Shown piece by piece: positions 19,932-27,967 of a DNA stretch of 64,000 bases. This DNA comes from Methanocaldococcus fervens AG86 (lineage in GTDB: Archaea; AGJL01; Methanococci; Methanococcales; Methanocaldococcaceae): contig NC_013156.1 in NCBI RefSeq assembly GCF_000023985.1, positions 210,363-274,362 on the forward strand, in the 5' to 3' direction. The number at the start of each line of letters is the position of its first letter. The first letter of the stretch is position 1. The notes under the pieces were generated by a model. The model was not told the DNA's origin and did not search any database. It worked only from the letters and a program-made list of their open reading frames with translations. The translations under genes and the position numbers were made by a program.

Positions 19932-21905
19932 ATGTCCCCAAGAGTTGGGGTATTTGTCTGTTACTGTGGAGCAAACATCAACGGTGTTGTTGATTGTGAA
20001 GCAGTGAGAGATTTTGCTGAAAAGCTAGATGGAGTAGTTGTAGCTAAAACCTATCCTTTTATGTGTGCTGACCCAGGACAAAACTTGATTAAAGAGGCAA
20101 TAAAAGAATACAACCTCGATAGAGTTGTTGTCGCTGCATGTACACCAAAAATTCACGAACCTACTTTTAGAAACTGTATAAAAGAAGCAGGGTTATCTCC
20201 ATACTACTTGGAGTTCGTTAACATTAGAGAACACTGTTCTTTTGTTCACATGAATGAGCCAGAAAAGGCAACCAAAAAAGCAATGGAATTGGTTGCAGGA
20301 GCTGTTGAAAGAGCTAAAAGATTAGAAGATGTTCCACAAAAAATTGTAGATGTTGATAAATCTTGTTTAATTATTGGAGGAGGTATTGCTGGAATTCAGG
20401 CAGCTCTTGATTTAGGAGACCAAGGTTATAAAGTATATTTAGTTGAGAAGGAGCCATCAATTGGAGGAAGAATGGCTCAGCTTGCTAAGACATTCCCAAC
20501 TGACGATTGTGCTATGTGAATTTTGGCTCCAAAGATGGTTAGCGTTGCAAACCACCCCAATGTTGAGCTCATAACCTATGCCGAAGTTAAAAATGTTGAA
20601 GGATACATTGGAAACTTTGAAGTTACAATTGAAAAGAAACCAAGATATGTTGATGAAGATGTCTGTACCGGATGTGGGGCTTGTGCCGCTGTATGTCCAA
20701 TTGAAGTGCCAAACGAGTTTGACTTGGGTTTAGGTACAAGAAAAGCTATTTACGTTCCATTCCCACAGGCAGTTCCTTTAATCTACACAATCGATATGGA
20801 GCACTGTATAAGATGTGGACTATGTGAAAAAGCTTGTGGTCCAGGAGCTATAAGATATGATCAAAAACCTGAAGAAATCAAATTAAAAGTAGGAACTATC
20901 ATCTGTGCAGTTGGTTACGACGAATTTGATGCTACATTGAAAGAAGAGTATGGATATGGAGTTTATGATAACGTCATAACCACATTAGAATTAGAGAGAA
21001 TGATCAACCCAGCAGGGCCAACAGGAGGACACGAAATAAGACCAAGTGACGGAAAGCATCCTCACAGAGTTGTGTTCATCCAGTGTGTTGGTTCAAGGGA
21101 TGCAAAAGTCGGAAAGCCATACTGTTCAAGAATCTGCTGTATGTTCGCTTTGAAGAATGCTCAGTTAATTAAGCAGCACGACCCAAGCACCGAAGTATAT
21201 ATCTGCTACATGGATATCAGAGCGTTTGGTAAGGGATATGAGGAGTATTACAGAAGAGCTCAAGAGCAGTTTGGTGTTAAGTTTATCAGAGGAAGACCAG
21301 CTTGTGTAATGGAAGATCCAGAAACAAAGAACTTAATTGTTAGAGTAGAAGATACATTACTTGGAGAAATCGTAGAGATTGAAGCAGATTTAGTTGTATT
21401 GTCAGCTGGTTTATCAGCAAGACCAGAGAATCCAAAATTGGCTAAGATGCTCGGTTTAGAATTAAGCCCAGATGGATTCTTCAAAGAGTTGCATCCAAAG
21501 TTAGCTCCAGTTAATACAAAAGTTGATGGTATAGCAATTGCTGGAGTTGCTCAAGGACCTAAGGATATTCCAGATACTGTAGCTCAAGCTAAAGGGGCTG
21601 CAAGTGCTGTAGCAATACCAATGGCACAGGGAGAATTCAGAATTGAAATGATTAGGGCTGTTGTTGATGAAGATGTCTGTGGAGGATGTCAAGTTTGTGC
21701 TAAGATGTGTCCATACAACGCTATAAGCTATGTTGAAAAAGATGGGCACTTAGTAGCTCAAGTCAATGACGTTGCTTGTAAAGGATGTGGTGCATGTGCT
21801 GGAGCATGTCCAAGTGGAGCAATGCAGTTAAGATACTATAGAGATGAGCAAATCATCTCGTTTATTGATGGAGTATTAGAAGCTCACCAAAAATTAGAAA
21901 GCTAA
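19932..21905 (+). CDS. hdrA: Heterodisulfide reductase subunit A, selenoprotein (Sec196)
   Basis: The gene reads through an in-frame TGA at 20517-20519 to the stop at 21905, giving 657 residues, the usual HdrA length. The codon sits in TDDCAM-U-ILAPKM, where HdrA homologues have Cys or Sec. The FAD fold ([16 protein letters not shown]) precedes it. Four ferredoxin-type cysteine motifs follow: [36 protein letters not shown] and [12 protein letters not shown]. HdrA is the flavin-based electron bifurcation subunit that couples H2 oxidation by Vhu to CoM-S-S-CoB reduction and ferredoxin reduction. TTTGGAGGTGAATCT precedes the ATG. HdrB and HdrC are not in the window. A SECIS hairpin lies ~146 nt after the stop, and the mRNA shows a 28-nt self-complementary arm. 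Confidence 0.96.
20555..20582 (+). promoter_or_regulatory. 5' arm of predicted long-range pairing in hdrA mRNA
   Basis: 28 nt inside the hdrA coding sequence, starting 35 nt after the Sec UGA. It is the reverse complement of 22004-22031 in the 3' UTR, with 27 Watson-Crick pairs and one G-U pair. Pairing would bring the UGA to within about 54 nt of the SECIS hairpin. Confidence 0.8.
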
Positions 21906-22003
21906 GCTAAAAACTCAAGCACAAGCCCCACATCCAACTTATCAGAAATTATCTTAATCCTAAAATTAAACAAATATCAAATAAAGCTAAGAACTAAAAA
22001 TAT

Positions 22004-22031
22004 GGCGTAGGTTATGAGCTCAACATTGGGG
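22004..22031 (+). promoter_or_regulatory. 3' arm of predicted long-range pairing, hdrA 3' UTR
   Basis: Matches the complement of 20555-20582 and ends 19 nt before the SECIS stem. The preceding ~100 nt of UTR (21906-22003) are AT-rich and show nothing further. Confidence 0.8.
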
Positions 22032-22050
22032 GCAGAAAAAGCCAGATGAG

Positions 22051-22082
22051 GCATCACCCGAAGGCACTTGCCAGGGTGGTGC
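22051..22082 (+). promoter_or_regulatory. SECIS element of hdrA
   Basis: Archaeal SECIS: 9-bp stem 22051-22059 with 22074-22082 (one G-U pair), internal loop GAA at 22060-22062 opposite a single A at 22073, then a 3-bp GGC/GCC stem with an ACTT loop. It is located in the 3' UTR as expected for most archaeal selenoproteins. Confidence 0.9.
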
Positions 22083-22137
22083 TGATGGGGGGCAGGCGCC
22101 CTTAGCCATTTTATTGTAACTTTCATAATCTTCACCA

Positions 22138-22150
22138 AATATAAATTAAA
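22138..22150 (+). promoter_or_regulatory. Possible internal TATA box before vhuD
   Basis: AAATATAAATTAA is ~30-40 bp upstream of the vhuD start. It may allow vhuD-fwdB transcription independent of hdrA; read-through from hdrA is equally possible. Confidence 0.35.
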
Positions 22151-22178
22151 TTGCTACAATAAACTTTGAGGGATTAAT

Positions 22179-22583
22179 ATGGAACCAGTAATAATCGCTT
22201 TCTGCTGTTATCAATGAGGTTATGGGGCTGCTGACTTAGCAGGGACAAGTAGAATGCAATACCCTGCAACCGTAAGAGTCGTCAGGCTCCCTTGCACTGG
22301 TAAATTTGATGTTACCTATGCTTTAAGAGCTTTCCAAAAGGGAGCCGACGCGGTTATGGTTGTAGGGTGAAAGAAAGGAGAATGCGCTTACGAAACAGGT
22401 AACTTGAAGGCTGAGGAGAGGGTTAGGTTCGCTAAACAATTATTAGATGAATTGGGAATCGGCGGAGACAGAATTGAAATGTACTTCATGACAGCTGCTG
22501 AAGCTGATAAGTTTGTCTCCGCCGTTAATGAAATGACCGAAAAACTCCAAAAACTCGGACCTAACCCTCTCAAAGCTCAGTAA
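22179..22583 (+). CDS. vhuD: F420-non-reducing hydrogenase subunit VhuD, selenoprotein with two Sec (Sec13, Sec64)
   Basis: Starting at ATG 22179 (GAGGGATTAAT before it), the frame stays open to 22583 if TGA codons at 22215-22217 and 22368-22370 are read as Sec. The 134-residue product reads MEPVIIAFCCYQ-U-GYGAADLAG at the start and DAVMVVG-U-KKGECAYETGN in the middle, matching VhuD/MvhD with its conserved Cys/Sec residues that bind a [2Fe-2S] cluster. VhuD carries electrons from the VhuAGU hydrogenase to HdrA. No uninterrupted ORF exists here, so simple ORF callers miss it. A SECIS follows the stop directly. The coding region contains several long self-complementary segments. Confidence 0.95.
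22280..22350 (+). promoter_or_regulatory. Stem between the two Sec codons of vhuD
   Basis: 22280-22293 pairs with 22338-22350 (13 bp with one bulged A: CGTC and GGCTCCCTT against AAGGGAGCC and GACG). It would shorten the path between Sec13 and Sec64 codons. A smaller stem, 22239-22244 with 22262-22267 (GCAGGG/CCCTGC), lies just after the first UGA. Confidence 0.6.
22416..22571 (+). promoter_or_regulatory. Nested stems bringing vhuD Sec codon 64 near the SECIS
   Basis: 22416-22428 is a perfect 13-nt reverse complement of 22559-22571 (GAGAGGGTTAGGT/ACCTAACCCTCTC). Inside it, 22460-22470 perfectly pairs with 22514-22524 (11 bp, CGGCGGAGACA/TGTCTCCGCCG). The outer stem begins 45 nt after the second UGA and ends 13 nt before the SECIS outer stem. 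Confidence 0.75.
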
Positions 22584-22584
22584 A

Positions 22585-22667
22585 GCCGGAGATTAAAGGG
22601 ATGAGTTCTCTCGGGAACCCGTAAGGGACCGAGAGGACAACCGCCCCCATGTGAGGGGTTCTCCGGC
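22585..22667 (+). promoter_or_regulatory. SECIS element of vhuD within a larger stem
   Basis: Core SECIS at 22608-22635: stem CTCTCGG/CCGAGAG, GAA loop at 22615-22617 opposite A22628, inner CCC/GGG with a GTAA loop. It is enclosed by an 8-bp stem GCCGGAGA (22585-22592) with TCTCCGGC (22660-22667), and a second hairpin CCCC/GGGG lies inside. One SECIS apparently serves two Sec codons. Confidence 0.9.
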
Positions 22668-22706
22668 AAAACATAAAATAAATTTAAACTTTTTAGGGTG
22701 ATTACC

Positions 22707-23564
22707 TTGGCAGTTAAGGTGGGGATGATTCAGTTATGTTCATGTTCTGGGTGTCACGTTTCTTTATTAGATTTGCACGATAAGTTATTGGAGGTTCTAC
22801 CAAATTTAGAGATTGTATACGCCCCAATAATTGCAGACCCTAAGGAGATTCCTGAAGGAATAGATGTATTTTTAGTTGAAGGAGGAATAAGAAACGAGCA
22901 CGATGAGCATTTAATCCATGAAATAAGAGAAAAATCAAAGATTGTCATTGCTTGGGGAAGCTGTGCTGCTTTTGGAGGAATACCAGGTTTAGCTAACTTA
23001 TACACAAAAGAAGAAATATTAAATACAGTATACTCAACCGATTCAACTGAAAACAAGGGGGAGATTCCTTCTGAAGAAGTTCCTCCATTAGAAGAGTACG
23101 TTAAACCAATAAGTGATTTTGTTAAAGTAGATTATGTCATTCCAGGATGTCCTCCAACACCAGAAATGATTGCAAGTGCAATTGTTGCATTATTGAATGG
23201 AGAAGAGCCAAAATTACCAACAAAGATTGTATGTGATGAATGTCCAAGAAAAAAAGAAAATGTATTCCCAGAGAAGTTTAAGAGAACTTATGAAGGAAAA
23301 CCAGATCCAGAAAAATGTTTGTTTGAACAAGGATACACTTGCCTAGGGTTTGCTACAAGAGCTGGATGTGGAGCGAAGTGTCCAAGTGCAGGAGTTCCAT
23401 GCAGGGGATGCTTCGGTAAGACAGACAAATCATTGGACTTAGGAGCTAATGCAGCTAACGTATTAGCTAACGCTGGAGAAGCTGCTTTAGAAATCCCAGA
23501 TAAAGTAGCATTATTAAACAGATTCACACTACCTGCTGCTTTAATTAATAGAAAGGTAAAATAA
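22707..23564 (+). CDS. vhuG: F420-non-reducing hydrogenase small subunit
   Basis: [NiFe] hydrogenase small subunit carrying three [4Fe-4S] clusters. Proximal cluster ligands are in MIQLCSCSGCHVSLLD, AWGSCAAFGGIPG and VIPGCPPTPEMI; distal cluster residues are in CDECPRKK, CLFEQGYTCLGFATRAGCGAKCPSAGVPCRGCFG. Length ~286 is normal. Translation probably begins at TTG 22707, because GGGTGAT lies just upstream; a GTG at 22698 is inside that site. It lies between vhuD and vhuA in the operon. Confidence 0.93.
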   Translation: MAVKVGMIQLCSCSGCHVSLLDLHDKLLEVLPNLEIVYAPIIADPKEIPEGIDVFLVEGGIRNEHDEHLIHEIREKSKIVIAWGSCAAFGGIPGLANLYTKEEILNTVYSTDSTENKGEIPSEEVPPLEEYVKPISDFVKVDYVIPGCPPTPEMIASAIVALLNGEEPKLPTKIVCDECPRKKENVFPEKFKRTYEGKPDPEKCLFEQGYTCLGFATRAGCGAKCPSAGVPCRGCFGKTDKSLDLGANAANVLANAGEAALEIPDKVALLNRFTLPAALINRKVK

Positions 23565-23588
23565 TTAAAATAAAATAAGGGTGAATTT

Positions 23589-24845
23589 ATGGGGAAAATA
23601 GTAATTGAGCCCCTATCAAGATTGGAAGGGCATGGTAAGGTAACCATTACCTTAGATGAAAATGGAAAGCCAAAGGATGTTAAGCTACATATAACAGCAT
23701 TGAGAGGATTTGAGCAATTTGTTGTTGGTAGACCTGCTGAGGAAGTTCCAAGAATTGTTCCAAGAATTTGTGGTATTTGTCAGACAGCTCACCACTTAGC
23801 GAGTGTTAAAGCAGTTGATGCTGCTTGGGGTGTAGAGATTCCAGAACCTGCAAAAAAATTGAGAGAATTAATGCACATAGGAAACATGATTCACAGTCAT
23901 GCTTTGCACTTCTACTTCTTGGCAGCACCTGACTTCGTCCTAGGAGTAGATGCGGATCCAGCAATAAGAAACGTTATAGGGGTTATAGACAAAGCACCTG
24001 AAGCTGCAAAGCAGGCAATTGCATTAAGAAAATATGGGCAGAAGATTGTTGAAGCAATTGGAGGAAAGGCAATTCACCCAGTTACTGGAATTCCTGGAGG
24101 GCAGGCAAAACAATTAAAAGAAGAAGAAAGAGATGAGCTGTTAAAAGATGCTGACCAGATGATTGAATATGCTAAAAATGGTATTGAATTAATAAAACAA
24201 ATAAACGAACAATACATGGAACAAATAAAAACATTAGGAGTTATTGATACATGGTATTTAGGTCTAGTTAAAGGTGGAAAACACAACTTCTATGACGATA
24301 CATTAAGATTCCTATCACCAGATGGAAAAGAAAAGGTTGATTTCAAACCTGCTGAATATTTAGACTACATAGGAGAGCATGTAGTTTCTCACAACTATGT
24401 AAAATATCCATTCTACAAAAAAGCTGGATACCCAGATGGTATTTACAGAGTAGGACCTTTAGCTATGCTAAACGTATGTGATTCAATGGAAACACCTTTA
24501 GCTGAAGAGTATAGAAAAGAATTCTTTGACATCTTCGGATTCCCAGCTAATCAATCATTAGCTTACCACCACGCAAGATTGATAGAGTTAGTTGAAGCTT
24601 GTGAAAAAGCTAAGATATTATTGGAAGATAATGACATAACATCAGACGATATTAAAGCAGAAGTTGAGCCAAAAGCTGGAAACGGTGTTGGAGTAGTTTA
24701 CGCTCCAAGAGGGGTTTTAATCCACAACTATGAAACTGACGAAAATGGAATTGTTGTTAAAGCAAACATGATCGTTGCTACAACTCACAATGTCCCAACA
24801 ATGGAAAAAGCTATTCAACAAGCTGCTCAGGAAATCTTTAAATAA
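23589..24845 (+). CDS. vhuA: F420-non-reducing hydrogenase large subunit, lacking the C-terminal active-site segment
   Basis: [NiFe] hydrogenase large subunit. The N-terminal nickel ligand motif RICGICQTAHH is present, as are PLSRLEGHGKV and the HPVTGIPGG region. The protein stops after about 418 residues at QQAAQEIFK, before the usual DPCxxCxxH nickel ligand motif, which is encoded separately by vhuU 117 bp downstream. A GGGTGAATTT site precedes the ATG. Because the C-terminal segment is separate, no maturation endopeptidase cleavage should be needed. Confidence 0.95.
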   Translation: MGKIVIEPLSRLEGHGKVTITLDENGKPKDVKLHITALRGFEQFVVGRPAEEVPRIVPRICGICQTAHHLASVKAVDAAWGVEIPEPAKKLRELMHIGNMIHSHALHFYFLAAPDFVLGVDADPAIRNVIGVIDKAPEAAKQAIALRKYGQKIVEAIGGKAIHPVTGIPGGQAKQLKEEERDELLKDADQMIEYAKNGIELIKQINEQYMEQIKTLGVIDTWYLGLVKGGKHNFYDDTLRFLSPDGKEKVDFKPAEYLDYIGEHVVSHNYVKYPFYKKAGYPDGIYRVGPLAMLNVCDSMETPLAEEYRKEFFDIFGFPANQSLAYHHARLIELVEACEKAKILLEDNDITSDDIKAEVEPKAGNGVGVVYAPRGVLIHNYETDENGIVVKANMIVATTHNVPTMEKAIQQAAQEIFK

Positions 24846-24962
24846 ATTTATAATAGAACGAATATCGAACCATAAGCGTAATATATGTATCAAAAATAAG
24901 GTAAAAACTAATTGCTTACTTACTTCTTATCATGATTATTTAATCACTATGTGGTGATGAGT

Positions 24963-25115
24963 ATGGCTGAAAAGAGCACAGTCAAAGTTGATGAAGTAAA
25001 GTTAAACCTAATTGAAGTTGTATTAAGAGCTTACGACCCTTGATACTCATGTGCTGCCCACATAATAGTTAAAGATGAGAAAGGAAACAAAATTATAGAG
25101 GTTGTCAGGGAATAA
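24963..25115 (+). CDS. vhuU: F420-non-reducing hydrogenase subunit VhuU, 50-residue selenoprotein (Sec27)
   Basis: A tiny subunit that supplies the C-terminal Ni ligands of the large subunit. The product reads MAEKSTVKVDEVKL, then [20 protein letters not shown]; the TGA at 25041-25043 replaces the first Cys of DPCxxCxxH. The frame closes at 25115. ATG at 24957 is also in frame, but GGTGAT overlaps it, so 24963 is preferred. Its SECIS begins at the next base after the stop, 72 nt after the UGA. Confidence 0.94.
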
Positions 25116-25150
25116 GCTCACAACCGAACCCAGTTTGGGAGGTTGTGAGC
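25116..25150 (+). promoter_or_regulatory. SECIS element of vhuU
   Basis: 10-bp perfect stem GCTCACAACC (25116-25125) with GGTTGTGAGC (25141-25150), GAA at 25126-25128 opposite A25140, inner CCC/GGG stem with AGTTT loop. Classic archaeal SECIS. Confidence 0.92.
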
Positions 25151-25154
25151 TATA

Positions 25155-25203
25155 TCCCCCCATGCAGGGGGAATTCGCTAAAATCCTTTTATGGATTTTA
25201 GCG
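25155..25203 (+). other. Two intercistronic hairpins between vhuU and vhuB
   Basis: First hairpin TCCCCC/GGGGGA around ATGCA (25155-25172). Second hairpin is a perfect 11-bp stem CGCTAAAATCC (25176-25186) with GGATTTTAGCG (25193-25203) around TTTTAT. They sit between the SECIS and the vhuB ribosome binding site and may process or protect the mRNA, or insulate vhuB translation from Sec machinery. Confidence 0.65.
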
Positions 25204-25228
25204 CACAATTTTTAGGAGGATGGGATTG

Positions 25229-26401
25229 ATGAACATAACAATCCAGAATGATGCTTGTTTGGTCTGCTATGCTTGTCAGGCAGAATGTCCGACTAAAGCG
25301 ATAGACATAGACAATTTTAAAGTTTGTAATTTATGCATGCAGTGCGTTAACGTTTGTCCGAATGGAGCGTTGGTAGAGGAGGAAGTAGAGATTAACGGAA
25401 AGACTGTAAAGAGGGTTAATTACTTAGCTCACAAGTGTGAGAAGTGTGGAAATTGTGCGGAAGCTTGCCCTGTAGGGATTAAGAAGGTTGATGATGAATT
25501 CCCTTACTCGAAAGGGCATTGTGTCCTCTGCCAAAAGTGTATTGACGTCTGTCCAATCGAAATTATCTCCTTACCTGGAATCATCGATAAGCCAAGAAGA
25601 GAAGTTAAGGCTCCAAAGGATCCGATAGCAGTTACGGACGCTTGTGTTGGTTGTGGAGTTTGCGTTCCAGAATGTCCTGTAAATGCTATTAGCATTGAGG
25701 ACAATAAAGCAGTTATCGATAAGAGTAAGTGTATCTACTGTAGTATTTGTGCTCAAACATGTCCATGGAATGCTATCTATGTGGCTGGAAGAATACCTAA
25801 GAAGAGGAGGAAGGAAGTTAAGAGCTTTAAAGTCGAAGCTGAGAAGTGTATTTATTGCCTAAAATGTGTCGAAGTTTGTCCTGGAGACATGATTAAGGTT
25901 GATAACGAAAACATGATTGTCGTTCCTCCAAAATCATGTCCTGCTTGTGGTTTGTGTGTGAATATTTGCCCAGTCAATGCTTTAGAATTGGATGTTAAGT
26001 TAAGCTCACCACATCCAATAACAGATGAGGGTTTAGTTATTGTAGAAGAGGATTACGAGGTTTTGAAGAAGTGTGCTTCTGTATGCCCAACTGAGGCTAT
26101 TGTAGTGGATGATGAGAAGAAGGAAGTTAAGATGTGTATTGTCTGTGGGGCATGTACTGTCGCATGTCCAACAGGGGCTTTAAAGCTTGGTAAGATTGAA
26201 CATAACGGAAAAGAATACAATAGGATTGAATTCAGCCCATACTTATGCGATAAGTGTGGAAAGTGTGTTGAAGTCTGTCCAATGAAGACTTTGAAGTTAG
26301 CTGACGATGAAAAACTGCCATTGAAAGGATACTGTGTAATGTGCCTCCTCTGCCTATCATGCGCAGAAGGAGAGAAAAAGAAAGTTTTAGAATTGAGATA
26401 A
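25229..26401 (+). CDS. vhuB: Polyferredoxin VhuB with about twelve [4Fe-4S] clusters
   Basis: Built almost wholly from tandem bacterial-type ferredoxin motifs, CxxCxxCxxxCP, repeated about twelve times in 390 residues (for example [60 protein letters not shown]). The last motif is changed to [13 protein letters not shown]. It probably carries electrons between hydrogenase, HdrA and formylmethanofuran dehydrogenase, as its operon position between vhuU and fwdB suggests. An ATG at 25220 abuts AGGAGG directly, so the ATG at 25229 is preferred. Confidence 0.93.
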   Translation: MNITIQNDACLVCYACQAECPTKAIDIDNFKVCNLCMQCVNVCPNGALVEEEVEINGKTVKRVNYLAHKCEKCGNCAEACPVGIKKVDDEFPYSKGHCVLCQKCIDVCPIEIISLPGIIDKPRREVKAPKDPIAVTDACVGCGVCVPECPVNAISIEDNKAVIDKSKCIYCSICAQTCPWNAIYVAGRIPKKRRKEVKSFKVEAEKCIYCLKCVEVCPGDMIKVDNENMIVVPPKSCPACGLCVNICPVNALELDVKLSSPHPITDEGLVIVEEDYEVLKKCASVCPTEAIVVDDEKKEVKMCIVCGACTVACPTGALKLGKIEHNGKEYNRIEFSPYLCDKCGKCVEVCPMKTLKLADDEKLPLKGYCVMCLLCLSCAEGEKKKVLELR

Positions 26402-26424
26402 ATTAGAGAAGGGGTGAATCCCTT

Positions 26425-27732
26425 ATGGTAAAAGTTATTAGGAATGTAGTTTGCCCATTCTGTGGGACATTATGTGATGATTTAGAGATTTTAGTTGAAA
26501 ATAACCACATAGTTGGAACAAGACATGCTTGTAGAATTGGAAACGCAAAGTTCATGCACTTTGAAGGAGCGGTTAGATATACTGAACCTTTAATGAGAGA
26601 GAATAAGAAAGATGATTTCAAAAAAGTTGATTATGAAACAGCAATTGAAGAGACAGCAAGATTATTAACCGAAGCTTCATTACCTCTAATCTACGGATGG
26701 AGTGCTACTGAATGCCATGCACACATGTATGGGATTGAGTTGGCTGAGCTCGTTGGGGCAGTTATTGACAACACCGCAAGTGTTTGACACGGGCCTTCTG
26801 TCTTGGCTTTGCAGGATGTAGGATACCCCGTCTGTACTTTAGGAGAAGTCAAAAACAGAGCTGACGTTATAATATACTGGGGTTCAAACCCAATGCACGC
26901 CCACCCAAGGCATATGAGTAGATATACAACATTCGCAAGAGGTTTCTTCAGGGAGAGGGGTAGAGAAGATAGAACTTTAATTGTTGTCGATCCAAGAGAG
27001 ACCGATACCGCAAAATTGGCTGATATTCACTTGCAAGTTGAACCTCACAAGGATTATGAGTTAATTAGTGCGATGAGGGCTGTATTAAAAGGCTTCGAAT
27101 TACAAGTAGATAAAGTTGCTGGAGTTCCAGCAGAGTTGATATATGAGGCAGTAGATATTTGTAAAAACGCTCAGTTTGGAGAATTGTTCTTCGCTATGGG
27201 AATGACAATGACAAGAGGTAAGCACAGAAACATCGACAACGCTATCCAGTTTGTTATTGATTTAAACGCATACACAAAATTCACACTAACACCAATGAGA
27301 GGACACTACAACGTTAATGGATTCAACCAGGTATGTACATGGGTTACAGGTTATCCATTTGCAGTTGACTTCTCAAGAGGTTATCCAAGATACAACCCAG
27401 GAGAAACATCAGCTAACGACTTACTGCAGAGAGGAGAAACCGACATGATGTTAAACATAGCTTCAGACCCTGGAGCACACTTCCCACAAAAGGCAGTTCA
27501 GCACATGGCAAAGATACCATTAGTTTGTATAGATCCACACGAAACACCAACAACACAGTTGGCAAATATCATTATCCCTCCAGCAATTGCTGGAGTTGAG
27601 GTTGAGGGAACTGCTTATAGAATGGATGGAGTCCCAATTAAGTTGAAAAAGGTTATCGACCCACCAGAAGGAGTCTTACCAGACAGAGAGATATTGAAGA
27701 TACTCATTAAGAAAGTTAAAGAGATGATGTAA
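26425..27732 (+). CDS. fwdB: Tungsten formylmethanofuran dehydrogenase subunit B, selenoprotein (Sec121)
   Basis: Catalytic subunit that reduces CO2 to formate for N-formylmethanofuran, the first step of methanogenesis. The frame continues through TGA 26785-26787 ([20 protein letters not shown]), where Sec is the tungsten ligand, to 27732: 435 residues. The N-terminal [12 protein letters not shown] holds a [4Fe-4S] cluster; pterin-binding segments such as [42 protein letters not shown] and [17 protein letters not shown] follow. GGGGTGAATCCCTT precedes the ATG. Other fwd subunits are not in the window. The mRNA has a 19-nt complementary arm pair and a 3' SECIS. Confidence 0.96.
26811..26829 (+). 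promoter_or_regulatory. 5' arm of predicted long-range pairing in fwdB mRNA
   Basis: 19 nt beginning 23 nt after the Sec UGA, a perfect reverse complement of 27811-27829 in the 3' UTR; a G-U pair can extend each end. Pairing places the SECIS about 36 nt from the UGA instead of ~1,055 nt. Confidence 0.8.
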
Positions 27733-27789
27733 AAACTCTAATGAGAAAATTATAAATATTGGCCGATACTTAATAAATTACGGGGTGGG

Positions 27790-27837
27790 CGTGCAACGCT
27801 AACCATCTTTGGGGTATCCTACATCCTGCGTTACACG
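27790..27837 (+). promoter_or_regulatory. fwdB 3' UTR: 3' pairing arm and competing local hairpin
   Basis: 27811-27829 complements 26811-26829 in the coding region and ends 13 nt before the SECIS. The flanks CGTG-C-AACGC (27790-27799) and GCGTT-A-CACG (27828-27837) can form a 9-bp hairpin with one mismatch that would present the arm mostly in its loop. Confidence 0.7.
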
Positions 27838-27842
27838 TCGTA

Positions 27843-27876
27843 TGTTGGAGGGGAACCCGTAAGGGACCCTCCAACA
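27843..27876 (+). promoter_or_regulatory. SECIS element of fwdB
   Basis: 10-bp stem TGTTGGAGGG (27843-27852) with CCCTCCAACA (27867-27876), GAA at 27853-27855 opposite A27866, inner CCC/GGG with GTAA loop, identical at the tip to the vhuD SECIS. It is followed by a T-rich stretch that may terminate the operon. The following ~90 bp to the leuA stop are only AT-rich. Confidence 0.92.
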
Positions 27877-27967
27877 TTTTATTATTTTGGATGTTTTAAT
27901 TAATTTATTTGAATTGATGAATTAATTTAAAAAATAAAATAAATAAAAAAATAAAAAATAAGAAAAT

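Noticed and set aside
20517..20519. hdrA looks split into two ORFs by a stop codon
   Set aside because: The codon is TGA at a position known for Sec in HdrA, the frame continues directly, and a SECIS is present downstream. It is a selenocysteine codon, not a frameshift or pseudogene.
26785..26787. fwdB looks truncated after 120 codons
   Set aside because: In-frame TGA at the tungsten-ligand position, same frame continues, and a SECIS follows the true stop.
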